A DNA stretch of 64,000 bases, taken from contig NZ_JADOVI010000016.1 of NCBI RefSeq assembly GCF_015752155.1, positions 1 through 64,000 of the forward strand, given 5' to 3'. The DNA is from Cryobacterium sp. MP_M3 (lineage in GTDB: Bacteria; Actinomycetota; Actinomycetes; Actinomycetales; Microbacteriaceae). A model generated the notes under the pieces. The model ran no database searches. It was given only the letters and a program-made list of their open reading frames with translations, and was not told the DNA's origin. The position numbers were made by a program, and so were the translations under genes. Shown here one piece after another: positions 40,911-49,584 of the stretch (within the stretch, counting starts at the first letter, position 1; each line of letters opens with the position of its first letter).

Positions 40911-40982
40911 GCCGAGATCTGCCGTTTCGGTCGAAACCGACCGGTGCACGGGTCGGGTTTGACCGAAACGGTAGATCTCGGC
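40911..40982. repeat. 72-bp imperfect palindrome, copy B
   Basis: Starts GCCGAGATCT and ends AGATCTCGGC with inner arms GTTTCGGTCGAAACCGACC and GGTTTGACCGAAAC. It lies between the convergent rbsK and sterol-carrier genes. Same length and plan as copies A and C. Confidence 0.85.
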
Positions 40983-41053
40983 GCCACCGGGCCGGGTCAC
41001 CCGGGCCGGGGCACCCGGGCTCGGGCAACCGGGCCGGCCGCGCCCCGCCGCAA

Positions 41054-41419
41054 CTAGCCGAGCGGGAGCGGGAGGTGCGCGGCGAGGTCGGCCCGCTGGC
41101 CGGAGGCGTGGATGCGCCCGGTCGCGAGGCCGTCGACCCAGGAGAGCGACCCGGTGGCGAGGGAGAGCCAGGTGGCGGCATCCGTCTCGACCACGTTGGG
41201 CGGGGTGCCGCGGGTGTGCCGGGGACCGGCGATGCACTGCACGGCCCCGAACGGCGGCACGCGCACCTCGAGGGTGTTGCCGTTGGCCTCCTCGGAGAGC
41301 AGCTGCAGGGTGTAGCGCACGGCGAGGGCACGGATGTCCCGGCTCGCCCCGGCCGCATCCGCCACGTAGCTGCGCACCGCCGCGCGTCCCACTCCGTCGT
41401 CGATCCTCGCCTTGGCCAT
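41054..41419 (-). CDS. Sterol-carrier-like (SCP2) family protein
   Basis: 121 residues from ATG 41419. The fold pattern fits SCP2-like lipid-binding proteins: RALAVRYTLQLLSEEANGNTLEVRVPPFGAVQCIAGPRHTRGTPPNVVETDAATWLSLATGSLSWVDGLATGRIHASGQRADLAAHLPL. This 'sterol carrier family protein' is widespread in actinobacteria beside purine genes. Its ligand is unknown; it is probably cytosolic. It is divergent from purD. Confidence 0.82.
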   Translation of the reverse strand: MAKARIDDGVGRAAVRSYVADAAGASRDIRALAVRYTLQLLSEEANGNTLEVRVPPFGAVQCIAGPRHTRGTPPNVVETDAATWLSLATGSLSWVDGLATGRIHASGQRADLAAHLPLPLG

Positions 41420-41492
41420 CCCCCCATTCTGCCGTCCCCACCCCACAACCGCGCCCGCCACCCGCGGGCGCGTCATCCGGTAGCCTGAACCG

Positions 41493-42761
41493 GTGAGAAT
41501 TCTGGTCCTCGGTTCCGGTGCCCGCGAGCACGCCATCATCACCGCCCTGCTCCGAGAGGAGCCGGCCCACGAGGTCGTCGCCGCACCCGGCAACGCCGGG
41601 ATCGCCAGGGACGTGCCGGTCGTTCCGCTCGATCCGACCGACCCGGAGCAGGTCACCAACTACGCCAACCTGAACGGTGTCGACCTCGTCGTGATCGGCC
41701 CGGAGGCTCCGCTCGTGGCCGGCGTCGCCGACGCGTTGCGCGCCCACGGGATCCCCGTGTTCGGCCCGGGCAAGGCCGCCGCGGCCCTCGAAGGCAGCAA
41801 GACCTTCGCCAAACGCATCATGGAAGCGGCCGGGGTGCCGACCGGCCGCGCCGTGCGCGCGGGCACGCTCGCCGAGGCGACGGCGGCACTCGACGAATTC
41901 GGCTCGCCCTACGTGGTCAAGGCCGACGGACTCGCCGCCGGAAAGGGCGTGCTCGTCACCGAGGACCGCCCCGCGGCCCTCGCCCATGCCACGCACTGGC
42001 TGCAGCACGGCAGCGTGTTGATCGAGGAGTTCCTCGACGGGCAGGAGGTCTCGCTCTTCCTGCTCAGCGACGGCCACACTGTACTCCCCCTCTCCCCCGC
42101 CCAGGACTACAAGCGCCTCGGCGACGGCGACGCCGGCCCGAACACCGGTGGGATGGGCGCCTACTCCCCGCTGCCCTGGCTCGACGCCCGGTTCGGCAGC
42201 GAACAGGCCTTCGTCGACGAGGTCATCGAGACCATCGCCCTGCCCACCGTGCGCCGCCTCGCCGCCGAGGACACCCCGTTCATCGGGCTGCTCTACTGCG
42301 GCCTCATTCTGACGGATGCCGGCATCCGCGTGATCGAATTCAACGCCCGCTTCGGCGACCCCGAGACCCAGGTCGTGCTGCCCCGGCTCGTCACCCCGCT
42401 GTCCGGACTGCTGCTGGCTGCGTCCACCGGCGCGCTCGGCGGCCTGGCCCGCCCGGTGTTCTCGGCCGACGCCTGCGTCACGGTCGTGCTCGCGAGCGAG
42501 AACTACCCGGATGCCCCCGTCACCGGGCGCCCGCTGGCCGGCCTCGACGCGGCATCCGCCGTGCCCGGCGTCACGATCGCGCACGCGGCGACCGCCGTGA
42601 TCGACGACGTGCTCGTCTCCACCGGCGGGCGCGTGCTCAGCGTCGTCGCGGTCGGCGCCGGCTTCGCCGAGGCCCGAGCCCGCGCCTACGACGCCCTCGC
42701 CCTGATCACCCTCGAGGGCGCCCAGTACCGCACCGACATCGCCGCCCGCGTCGCCGGCTGA
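41493..42761 (+). CDS. purD: Phosphoribosylamine-glycine ligase
   Basis: 422 residues, GTG start. PurD joins phosphoribosylamine and glycine with ATP. Motifs: [53 protein letters not shown]-grasp [40 protein letters not shown], and [18 protein letters not shown]. Length is normal. purC follows after 22 bases, forming a purD-purC operon. Confidence 0.96.
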   Translation: MRILVLGSGAREHAIITALLREEPAHEVVAAPGNAGIARDVPVVPLDPTDPEQVTNYANLNGVDLVVIGPEAPLVAGVADALRAHGIPVFGPGKAAAALEGSKTFAKRIMEAAGVPTGRAVRAGTLAEATAALDEFGSPYVVKADGLAAGKGVLVTEDRPAALAHATHWLQHGSVLIEEFLDGQEVSLFLLSDGHTVLPLSPAQDYKRLGDGDAGPNTGGMGAYSPLPWLDARFGSEQAFVDEVIETIALPTVRRLAAEDTPFIGLLYCGLILTDAGIRVIEFNARFGDPETQVVLPRLVTPLSGLLLAASTGALGGLARPVFSADACVTVVLASENYPDAPVTGRPLAGLDAASAVPGVTIAHAATAVIDDVLVSTGGRVLSVVAVGAGFAEARARAYDALALITLEGAQYRTDIAARVAG

Positions 42762-42783
42762 CACCGTGCGAGAGAATGAAGCC

Positions 42784-43749
42784 GTGACCTCACCCGACCA
42801 GCCCTCGACATCCGCCCCCCTCGACCTGCCGGGCTGGCGCCACGCCTATTCGGGCAAGGTGCGCGACCTGTACGTTCCCGCCGGGGCGAACCCGGATGCC
42901 CCTGTTGACCTGGCCACCGCCACCCGGGTGCTCGTCGTCGCCAGCGACCGCGTCAGCGCCTTCGACCACGTGCTCGAGCCCGGCATCCCCGGCAAGGGCG
43001 AACTGCTCACCACGCTCAGCCTGTGGTGGTTCGACCAGCTCGCGGGCATCCCCAATCACCTCGTTCCCGACCACACCGTGAACGGGGTCGTGACGAGCCT
43101 CATCCCCGCCGCGGTCGCCGGCCGGGCGATGCTCTGCAAAACCCTGGACATGTTCCCCATCGAATGCGTCGTGCGCGGCTACCTGACCGGCTCCGGCTGG
43201 AAGGAATACCTGGCCAGCCAGACCGTGTGCGGCATCCCGCTGCCCGCCGGGCTGCAGAACGGCGACCGGCTGCCCGAACCGATCTACACCCCCGCCTGGA
43301 AAGCGCCGATGGGCGAGCACGACGAGAACATCTCGTTCGAGCGCACCGTCGACCTGGTCGGCGAGCCGGTCGCGATCGAACTTCGCCGGCTCTCGCTCGA
43401 GATCTTCGGTCAGGCCTCCGTCATTGCCGAGAAGGCCGGCGTCATCCTCGCCGACACGAAGTTCGAGTTCGGCGCCGACCGCGTCACCGGCGTCATCACC
43501 CTCGCCGACGAGGTGCTCACCAGCGACTCTAGCCGTTACTGGGACGCCGCCCTGTGGCGCTCCGGCAGCACGCCCGAGCAACGGATGGCCAGCTTCGACA
43601 AGCAGATCGTGCGCGACTGGCTCGCCGCCCACTGGGACCAGACCGGCACCCCGCCCGCCCTGCCGGAGGACATCATCGCGCGCACCTCCGCCCGCTACCT
43701 GGAGTTGCTCGAGCGGCTCACCCACGCCGGGCTCGCCGCGAAGGGCTGA
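42784..43749 (+). CDS. purC: Phosphoribosylaminoimidazole-succinocarboxamide synthase
   Basis: 321 residues from GTG 42784, preceded by GAGAGAATGAAG; GTG 42766 is an in-frame alternative that would bury that site. PurC (SAICAR synthetase) joins CAIR and aspartate. Motifs: YSGKVRDLY, VVASDRVSAFDHVLEPGIPGKGELLTTLSLWWF, KTLDMFPIECVVRGYLTGSGWKEY, KAPMGEHDENISFE, ADTKFEFG and LTSDSSRYWD, all normal. It is the second gene after purD; a GC-rich hairpin follows the stop. Confidence 0.96.
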   Translation: MTSPDQPSTSAPLDLPGWRHAYSGKVRDLYVPAGANPDAPVDLATATRVLVVASDRVSAFDHVLEPGIPGKGELLTTLSLWWFDQLAGIPNHLVPDHTVNGVVTSLIPAAVAGRAMLCKTLDMFPIECVVRGYLTGSGWKEYLASQTVCGIPLPAGLQNGDRLPEPIYTPAWKAPMGEHDENISFERTVDLVGEPVAIELRRLSLEIFGQASVIAEKAGVILADTKFEFGADRVTGVITLADEVLTSDSSRYWDAALWRSGSTPEQRMASFDKQIVRDWLAAHWDQTGTPPALPEDIIARTSARYLELLERLTHAGLAAKG

Positions 43750-43770
43750 CACCCGCCGCGGGCACCCGGG

Positions 43771-43790
43771 CCGGCCCGGCGCCGGGCCGG
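43771..43790 (+). terminator. GC-rich hairpin after purC
   Basis: Perfect 20-bp palindrome CCGGCCCGGC / GCCGGGCCGG, 22 bases past the purC stop and upstream of the VOC gene. No T-run, so it is a possible, not certain, terminator. Confidence 0.45.
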
Positions 43791-43852
43791 CGCCCGCGTC
43801 TCGGGGAGTCACGCCCGCCCGCCCGCTGCCGCGAAAATGTTACGCTCCCGGC

Positions 43853-44230
43853 ATGCGAATCAAGATGTGCAGTGTCCACGTGAACGATCCCTCGGCCGCG
43901 TTCGACTTCTACACGTCCGTCCTCGGATTCGAGGAACTGCTGACCATGCCCGAACACCAGCTCTACATCGTCAAGTCCCGTGAAGACCCCGACGGCGTCG
44001 GGCTGCTGCTCGAGCCGAGCGACAACAAGATCTCCACGAAGTACGCCCAGGGGCTGCGCGCCCTCGGCCTGCCCGTGATCGTGCTCGGCTCCCCCGATGT
44101 TCGCGCGGACTACGACCGGCTCACCGCCCTCGGGGTGCGCTTCACCAGCGAGCCGATCACGGATGCCTCCGGCACCTCGGTGCTCTTCGACGACACCTGC
44201 GGCAACCTGGTCCAGCTCCACCAGGACTGA
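43853..44230 (+). CDS. VOC-superfamily (glyoxalase-like) protein
   Basis: 125 residues from ATG 43853. One VOC domain: MRIKMCSVHVNDPSAAFDFYTSVLGFEELLTMPEHQLYIVKSRE, then GVRFTSEPITDASGTSVLFDDTCGNLVQLHQ. It has the metal-site pattern H..E replaced by HVND at the start and Q near the end (LVQLHQ). Members include glyoxalases, dioxygenases and drug-binding proteins, so the activity is open. It stands alone behind the purC hairpin. Confidence 0.82.
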   Translation: MRIKMCSVHVNDPSAAFDFYTSVLGFEELLTMPEHQLYIVKSREDPDGVGLLLEPSDNKISTKYAQGLRALGLPVIVLGSPDVRADYDRLTALGVRFTSEPITDASGTSVLFDDTCGNLVQLHQD

Positions 44231-44337
44231 GCGCCCCGGCCAGGACTGAGGATCTCCACCAGGACGCAGCGCCGCGGGGTGCGCCCCCGAACGGGGCATT
44301 CCGGAATACCGGCTGGCCGGCATCCGTTTGAGCAATT

Positions 44338-45219
44338 GTGAGCCACTCTGCGAACGACTTCCTTCCCGCCTCCACCGGAATGGGCGCGGTGACCCTCCGG
44401 GTGGGCAACCTCGACGCCATGATCGCGTACTACCGGGATGCGGTCACCCTCACCCTGCTCAGCCAGCACGGCGCCGTCGCCGTGCTCGGCCGCGGCAGCA
44501 CGCCGATCGTGATCCTGCAGCACTCCCCCGAGCTCGCCGCTGCCGAGCCGCGCTCGAGCGGGCTGTTCCACACCGCGATCCTCTTCGACACCCAGGCGCA
44601 GCTCGCCGCGGCCGTCTACTCGGTCGGCACCAAGCATCCGGGCACGTTCACCGGCAGCGCCGACCACCTGGTCAGCCAGGCCTTCTACTTCACCGACCCG
44701 GAGGGCAACGGGATCGAACTGTACTGGGACCGCGACCGCACGGCGTGGAGCTGGTCGCACGGCCAGGTCGAGATGGCCACCCTCTACCTCGACCCGAACG
44801 AGTTCATCGGCGAGCACCTCACCGAGGCCGGCCAGGCTGACCCCTCCGCGGGCAACGCCATCGTCGGGCACGTGCACCTCTCCGTCGGCGACGTGGCCAC
44901 GGCCCGCCGGTTCTACGTGGACCAGCTCGGCTTCGAGGCGACGGCGTCGCTCGGCGGCGCGGCCCTGTTCGTGTCCGCGGGCGGCTACCACCACCACATG
45001 GCGATGAACACCTGGAACAGTGCCGGCGCCGGCAAGCGCCGGCTCGCGCTCGGGCTGGGCGAGGTGGACATCATCCTGCCGACCGTCGACGACATCGGCG
45101 CCCTCGATGAACGGATGAGCCACTTCGGCGCCCAGACCCGCCACGACGGGCAGACCCTCGACTTCGACGACCCGTGGGGCAACCGGATCGTCGTCCGCGC
45201 ACGGCGCGCCGCGGCGTAA
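44338..45219 (+). CDS. Two-domain VOC protein, catechol 2,3-dioxygenase-like (CatE type)
   Basis: 293 residues, GTG start. Two VOC modules: the first begins TGMGAVTLRVGNLDAMIAYYRDAVTLTLL and ends AFYFTDPEGNGIELYWDR; the second begins IVGHVHLSVGDVATARRFYVDQLGFEA with GGYHHHMAMNTW and ends DPWGNRIVVR. The HVHLSV histidine, the HHH motif and the Glu in ELYWDR match metal ligands of the CatE/YfiE group. An extradiol dioxygenase role is possible but no catabolic genes are near. A 72-bp palindrome follows before the convergent beta-glucosidase. Confidence 0.82.
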   Translation: MSHSANDFLPASTGMGAVTLRVGNLDAMIAYYRDAVTLTLLSQHGAVAVLGRGSTPIVILQHSPELAAAEPRSSGLFHTAILFDTQAQLAAAVYSVGTKHPGTFTGSADHLVSQAFYFTDPEGNGIELYWDRDRTAWSWSHGQVEMATLYLDPNEFIGEHLTEAGQADPSAGNAIVGHVHLSVGDVATARRFYVDQLGFEATASLGGAALFVSAGGYHHHMAMNTWNSAGAGKRRLALGLGEVDIILPTVDDIGALDERMSHFGAQTRHDGQTLDFDDPWGNRIVVRARRAAA

Positions 45220-45281
45220 AGCGGCGGCCCCACCCCGGCAGCCTGACCCCCGGACTGCGACCCCCAGCCACCGGACGCCCC

Positions 45282-45353
45282 GCCGAGATCTGCCCTTCCG
45301 GTCGAACCCGACCGGTGCGCGGGTCGGGCTCGACCGGAAGGGTGGAAGTCGGC
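45282..45353. repeat. 72-bp imperfect palindrome, copy C
   Basis: Starts GCCGAGATCT, ends GAAGTCGGC, with inner arms CTTCCGGTCGAACCCGACC and GGGCTCGACCGGAAG. It lies between the convergent VOC and beta-glucosidase genes. The arms differ from copies A and B at paired positions (TTTCGG/CCGAAA versus CTTCCGG/CCGGAAG), so pairing is kept while sequence changes. Confidence 0.85.
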
Positions 45354-45360
45354 GAGAAGT

Positions 45361-46683
45361 TCAGGCCACGGATGCCGCGGATGCCGCTGCGACCGCTGCG
45401 GGCCCCACTGACGCAGCGGGCCCTGACTCCGCGGGCTCCGACTCAGCGGGCTCCGACTCAGCGGGCTCCGACTCAGCGGGCTCCGACTCCGCGGGCTCGA
45501 CCGGCTCGTCGGGAAGGCCGTTCCGCTGGGCGACCTCGCCCAGCCAGGCCAGGCTCGGCTTCGGGGTGCGCACGAACGTCTCCCGGTCGACCGCGATCAG
45601 GCCGAAGGTCGGCCGGAATCCGCTGGCCCACTCGTAGTTGTCCAAGGCGCTCCAGTGCAGGTAACCGAGCACCTCCACGCCGTCCTCCATGGCAGAGCGC
45701 AACCCGCGGAGCGCGCCGTCGGTGTAGGCGATCCGGCGGGTGTCGTCGGCAGTCGCGATGCCGTTCTCGGTGACCATGACCGGCACGTGCCCGCTCAGCT
45801 CCCAGGCCGCGCGCACGCCCTGCCCGAGGGCCGGCGGGTAGTACTCCCACCCGGTCAGGGTGGTCTCGACGTCGTCCCGCACCGGGATGGGGCCGTCCGG
45901 TCCGATGAACGTGCGGGTGTACGCCTGCACGCCGATGAAGTCGTCCCCGCGGGCGTTCTCGAGGTACCAGTCGTCGCTCGGGTAGCCGTACTCGTGCAGC
46001 TTCTCGTCGGCGCCGGGCTCACCGGTCGACTGGAAGGCCTGGGTGGCGACGGTCCAGCCCGACTTCAGCCCGCTGACCGAGGACAGCACCTCGCGGGAGC
46101 GTTTGTGCGACGCGAGCAGGGCATCCGCCACCTGCAGGTCGGACCGGGGCAGCCCGAACGCGACCAGGTTGGCCGCGGTCTCCCCTCCGGCGAGCATCGC
46201 CGCGATGTTCGGCTCGTTGATGGTGCAGACGTAGTCGACGCCGTCGGCGACGATCGGCAGCGCCAGCTCGGTGAACCGGGCGAACAGGTCGGGGGCGTCC
46301 GGGTTGCGCCAGAAGCCGCGCTCGAACATCCACTGCGGCACGGTGAAGTGCATCAGGGTGACGATGGGGTTCAGCCCGTTCTCCCTGGCGGTGTCGACCA
46401 TCCGCCGGTAGTGGTCGATCTCGGCCCGGGAGACGCGGCCGGGAGCCGGCTCGATCCGACTCCATTCGATGCTGAACCGGTAGGAGTCCAGCCCGGCGTC
46501 GGCGAGCAGCCTCATGTCCTCACCGAAACGGTGGTAGCTGTCCATCGCGTCGCCGCTGGGCTCCACGATCCGGGTGCCGGCGGCGTGTTCCTTCACCCAC
46601 CAATCGTTGTTGACGTTGTTGCCTTCGACCTGGTGCGCGGCGGTGGCGGCGCCCCAGAGGAATCCTTGGGGAAAACTGGGCAC
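45361..46683 (-). CDS. GH1 beta-glucosidase
   Basis: 440 residues from GTG 46683, chosen for AAGGAG five bases upstream; the ATG six codons earlier overlaps that site. GH1 enzymes release glucose or related sugars from beta-glucosides. Motifs: FPQGFLWGAATAAHQVEGNN, RFSIEWSRIEP, acid/base Glu in CTINEPN and nucleophile Glu in VMVTENGIA, WSALDNYEWASGFRPTFGLIAVD. There is no signal peptide, so it acts on imported sugars. The C-terminal 45 residues are a tail of PAESE repeats encoded by a 15-bp tandem repeat. It is last in the ABC-transporter operon. Confidence 0.93.
   Translation of the reverse strand: MPSFPQGFLWGAATAAHQVEGNNVNNDWWVKEHAAGTRIVEPSGDAMDSYHRFGEDMRLLADAGLDSYRFSIEWSRIEPAPGRVSRAEIDHYRRMVDTARENGLNPIVTLMHFTVPQWMFERGFWRNPDAPDLFARFTELALPIVADGVDYVCTINEPNIAAMLAGGETAANLVAFGLPRSDLQVADALLASHKRSREVLSSVSGLKSGWTVATQAFQSTGEPGADEKLHEYGYPSDDWYLENARGDDFIGVQAYTRTFIGPDGPIPVRDDVETTLTGWEYYPPALGQGVRAAWELSGHVPVMVTENGIATADDTRRIAYTDGALRGLRSAMEDGVEVLGYLHWSALDNYEWASGFRPTFGLIAVDRETFVRTPKPSLAWLGEVAQRNGLPDEPVEPAESEPAESEPAESEPAESEPAESGPAASVGPAAVAAASAASVA
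45421..45495. repeat. Five 15-bp tandem units in the beta-glucosidase gene
   Basis: Units of CTCCGACTCAGCGGG at 45421-45435, 45436-45450, 45451-45465, 45466-45480 and 45481-45495; the middle three are identical. They encode repeated PAESE in the C-terminal tail. Confidence 0.85.
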
Positions 46684-46741
46684 GATAACTCCTTGGTGCA
46701 ATTGCGGGGGCGGTGACTGGCGGAAAAGTAGGGGCGGATGC

Positions 46742-47650
46742 CTAGCCGGCGTCGGTGGATCCGGCCGGGCCGGGGCTGGTGGCGGCCCAGAACCCGTCGA
46801 GCACGGCCGCGGTGGCGGCGGGGTTCTCGAGCTGTGGCGAGTGGGCGGCGTCCGGGATGACGGCGTACCGCCCGTTGAGGAGCAGCGCCATCGTGCGCTG
46901 CCAGTCCTGCGGCCAGGCCGGGTCGGCGGCGCCGTGCGCGACGAGCACGGGGAGCCCGGTCTCCAGCAGTTCCCCGGTGCTGTCGGTCTCGTCGGCGAGG
47001 ATCCCGGCGCCGGCGATCAGGTTGTCGTCGCTGGTGCGGCCCATCCGCAGCCGGCGGAACGCCTCGTCGGCGGTGAGCTCGGCATCCGCCCGGCCGACGG
47101 TGTGCGGGTTGTCCTCGCTCCACCAGCCGTCGGAACCCCGCGTACGGACGATGTCTGCCTCGCGTTCCAGCCTTCCCGCCCAGCCGTGCGGCCCGGAACA
47201 GAGCATGGTGAGGTCGGCGAACCTGCCGGGCGACGCGATCGCGGCGGCGCGCGCCACGACCCCGCCGAAGCTGTGGCCCAGCAGGTGCACCGGGCTTCCG
47301 GCGCCGACGAGTGCCGCCACGGCGACCACGTCGCCGGCGAAGAGGTCGAGGGTGTAGTTGCCCGGCCCTGAGGGAGCGGCGGAATCGGCCTGGCCACGCT
47401 GGCTGAAGCTCCAGGCGTCCCAGCCCCGCTCGGCCAGCAGCGGAAGGAACGCGGTGAAGTCCTCCTTCGAGCCGGTGAAGCCGGGCACGAGCAGCACGAC
47501 ACCGCGGGCCGGACCGGCCGGCCGGGCGCGGATGGCGGTCAGGCGGCCGACTGGGAGGTCGAGGCCCAGGTGGGCGAGCGCATCCGCCGGCGGCACGGGG
47601 AGGGTCCCGAACGGGGACACTGCGGGGAACGAGGTGGAGGTGGAGGTCAT
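46742..47650 (-). CDS. Alpha/beta hydrolase
   Basis: 302 residues. The oxyanion segment is VVLLVPGFTGSKEDF, the nucleophile elbow GHSFGG (Ser in VHLLGHSFGGVVARAAA), the acid Asp in VLVAHGAADPAWP, and the base His in IPDAAHSPQLENP. No signal peptide. The gene starts inside the end of the ABC ATPase gene (ATGA overlap) and ends 58 bases before the beta-glucosidase start. Within a sugar-uptake operon it may be an esterase that removes acyl groups from imported sugars; the sequence alone does not settle this. Confidence 0.85.
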   Translation of the reverse strand: MTSTSTSFPAVSPFGTLPVPPADALAHLGLDLPVGRLTAIRARPAGPARGVVLLVPGFTGSKEDFTAFLPLLAERGWDAWSFSQRGQADSAAPSGPGNYTLDLFAGDVVAVAALVGAGSPVHLLGHSFGGVVARAAAIASPGRFADLTMLCSGPHGWAGRLEREADIVRTRGSDGWWSEDNPHTVGRADAELTADEAFRRLRMGRTSDDNLIAGAGILADETDSTGELLETGLPVLVAHGAADPAWPQDWQRTMALLLNGRYAVIPDAAHSPQLENPAATAAVLDGFWAATSPGPAGSTDAG

Positions 47651-49584
47651 GAGGGGCTCCGGGGGGAGGTCAGGGAGGTTGGGACTGTGGCTGGGGGTGA
47701 GGAAGTTGGGACTGTGGCTGGGGGTGAGGAAGTTGGGACTGTGGCTGGGGGTCGCAGTCCCTTTTTTGAGGATTCCTGGGGGTGACGGCTGCCGCCTTTC
47801 GCGCCGCTTCGCGGCGCGGGGATCGCGTCGAGCAGTCGGATCGTGTACTCATCCTGCGGATTCTGCAGCACGGTCGCGGTGCGGCCCTCCTCGACCACCG
47901 ACCCCTTGTTGAGCACCATGATCTGGTCGGTGACGAGCCGGGCGCTGAGCAGGTCGTGGGTGATGTAGAGCATGCTCACCCCCCAGGTTTCGCGCAGGCT
48001 GTCGAGCAGGGCGAGCACTCCGGCGCGCAGGGACACGTCGAGCATCGACACCGGCTCGTCGGCGATGATCACCTGAGGGTCGCTGGCGAGCGCCCGGGCG
48101 ATCACGACGCGCTGCCGTTGCCCACCGGAGAGCTGGTGCGGGAGCCGGGCGGCGAACTGCTCGACGGGGGTCAGCCCCACGGTTTCGAGCAGTTCCAGCA
48201 CGCGGCGGCGGGCGTCCCGGCCGCGCAGCGACGAGTAGTTGAGCACCGGCCGGGTGAGCGCATATTCGACCGTGTGCAGGGGGTTCAGGGCGGCGTACGG
48301 GTCCTGGAACACCATCTGCACCTCGGTGTGCAGCCGTTTCAGCTGCCGGCGCCTGATCGTGTCGATCCGCAGATCACCGAAGGTGATGGTGCCGCTGGTC
48401 GGATGCTCGACGCCCGTGATCAGCTTGGCGATCGTGCTCTTGCCGCTGCCGCTCGCGCCGACGAGCGCCATCGAGGCGCCCGGCTCGAGAGTGAAGGACA
48501 CGTCGTTGACCGCGGTCACGGGCTGGTCGCGGCGGCTGGGCCGCGGGTAGACCTTGGAGACGCCGGAGACGACGATCGACTCCCGGGCGGCCCTGCCCTC
48601 GCGCTTCCGCACTGTCACGGCGGTCGGGGCGCTCGGGGCCGGCTCGCCGACCGGGGTCTCGACCGGCTCGCCCTGCGACTCGACCGGCTCGCCCTGCGAC
48701 TCAACCGGCTCGCCCACGGGGGCTCCCCCGGCAACGGCCTGAGCGACATCCGTCGCCCGCTCGGTGCCGCGGGAGGCGAGCCCCGGCACCTCGACGACGG
48801 CAGCGCGGGGGTCGCCGTAGTGGCTGAGCAGCATCCGGGTGTACGGATGCTGCGGCGCGGCCAGGATCTCCGCGGCGGTGGCGTCCTCCACGATCAGCCC
48901 GTCGTGCATGACCATGACCCGCTCGGTGACCTCGAGCACCATGCCGAGGTCGTGGCTGATCAGCACCGCGGTGAACCGCTCCGATTTCTGCAGTTCCCGG
49001 ATGGTGTCCATCACGGCATGCTGCACGAGCACGTCGAGCGCGGTGGTCGGTTCGTCGAAGACCATCAGGCGCGGTTCGAGGGAGAGGGCCAGCGCGATCG
49101 AGACGCGCTGGCGCATCCCTCCGCTCAGCTCACCGGAGAACCTGTCGAGCACGCTCGCGGGCAACTGGACCTTGCCGACGAGTTCGGCCGCCCTGGCCTC
49201 CCGGTCCCGGGTGGAGACGTGGCCGTGGGCGGCGAAGATGTCGAAGAAGTGATTGCGGATGCTGCGCACCGGGTTCAGCGCGTTCATCCCCGACTGCAGC
49301 ACCATGGCGAAGCCGCCGTGCCGCTGCACCCGCAGCTGGCTGGGGGTCAGGCCGGCGATGTCGACGCCGTCGAAGATGATGCTGCCGGCGGAGACGCGGG
49401 CCGGGGGCCTGGACAGCCCGGTCAGCGCGAAGCCCAGGGTGGACTTGCCTGACCCCGACTCGCCGACCAGCCCGACGAAGTCGCCCTGTTCGAGGTCGAA
49501 GGAGACCGCCTTGACGGCGGGCACCGGCTCGGCGCCGTTCGGTTCGTAGACGACGGACAGGCCTTGCACACTGACGAGGCTCAT
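47647..49584 (-). CDS. Double ABC ATPase of an oligopeptide/oligosaccharide (Opp/Dpp-type) importer
   Basis: 645 residues from ATG 49584; an upstream frame is shadow of the permease gene. It is a DppD-DppF fusion: first NBD (about 1-260) with GESGSGKST, LSGGMRQRV and VFDEPTTALD; second NBD (about 335-590) with GASGSGKST, LSGGQRQRV and IADEPVSMLD. A linker carries three GEPVESQ-like repeats. The final 60 residues are a repeat-derived tail, including PPATVPTSS units. It powers the two adjacent permeases. Stop overlaps the hydrolase start, and its own start overlaps the permease stop. Confidence 0.93.
   Translation of the reverse strand: MSLVSVQGLSVVYEPNGAEPVPAVKAVSFDLEQGDFVGLVGESGSGKSTLGFALTGLSRPPARVSAGSIIFDGVDIAGLTPSQLRVQRHGGFAMVLQSGMNALNPVRSIRNHFFDIFAAHGHVSTRDREARAAELVGKVQLPASVLDRFSGELSGGMRQRVSIALALSLEPRLMVFDEPTTALDVLVQHAVMDTIRELQKSERFTAVLISHDLGMVLEVTERVMVMHDGLIVEDATAAEILAAPQHPYTRMLLSHYGDPRAAVVEVPGLASRGTERATDVAQAVAGGAPVGEPVESQGEPVESQGEPVETPVGEPAPSAPTAVTVRKREGRAARESIVVSGVSKVYPRPSRRDQPVTAVNDVSFTLEPGASMALVGASGSGKSTIAKLITGVEHPTSGTITFGDLRIDTIRRRQLKRLHTEVQMVFQDPYAALNPLHTVEYALTRPVLNYSSLRGRDARRRVLELLETVGLTPVEQFAARLPHQLSGGQRQRVVIARALASDPQVIIADEPVSMLDVSLRAGVLALLDSLRETWGVSMLYITHDLLSARLVTDQIMVLNKGSVVEEGRTATVLQNPQDEYTIRLLDAIPAPRSGAKGGSRHPQESSKKGLRPPATVPTSSPPATVPTSSPPATVPTSLTSPRSPS
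47679..47752. repeat. 27-bp tandem repeat at the end of the ABC ATPase gene
   Basis: About 2.7 units beginning TTGGGACTGTGGCTGGGGGT (47679-47705, 47706-47732, partial 47733-47752). On the minus strand they encode the nine-residue unit PPATVPTSS. Confidence 0.85.
47771..47817 (-). repeat. Hairpin repeat with 7-bp stem and GAA loop, copy 2
   Basis: On the minus strand: stem GCGCCGC-GAA-GCGGCGC (47801-47817) followed by GAAAGGCGGCAGCC and CCAGGAAT. It matches copy 1 at 36426-36480 in loop and flank, with a different stem. It lies inside the ABC ATPase reading frame and encodes APRSGAKGGSRHPQ. Confidence 0.7.
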
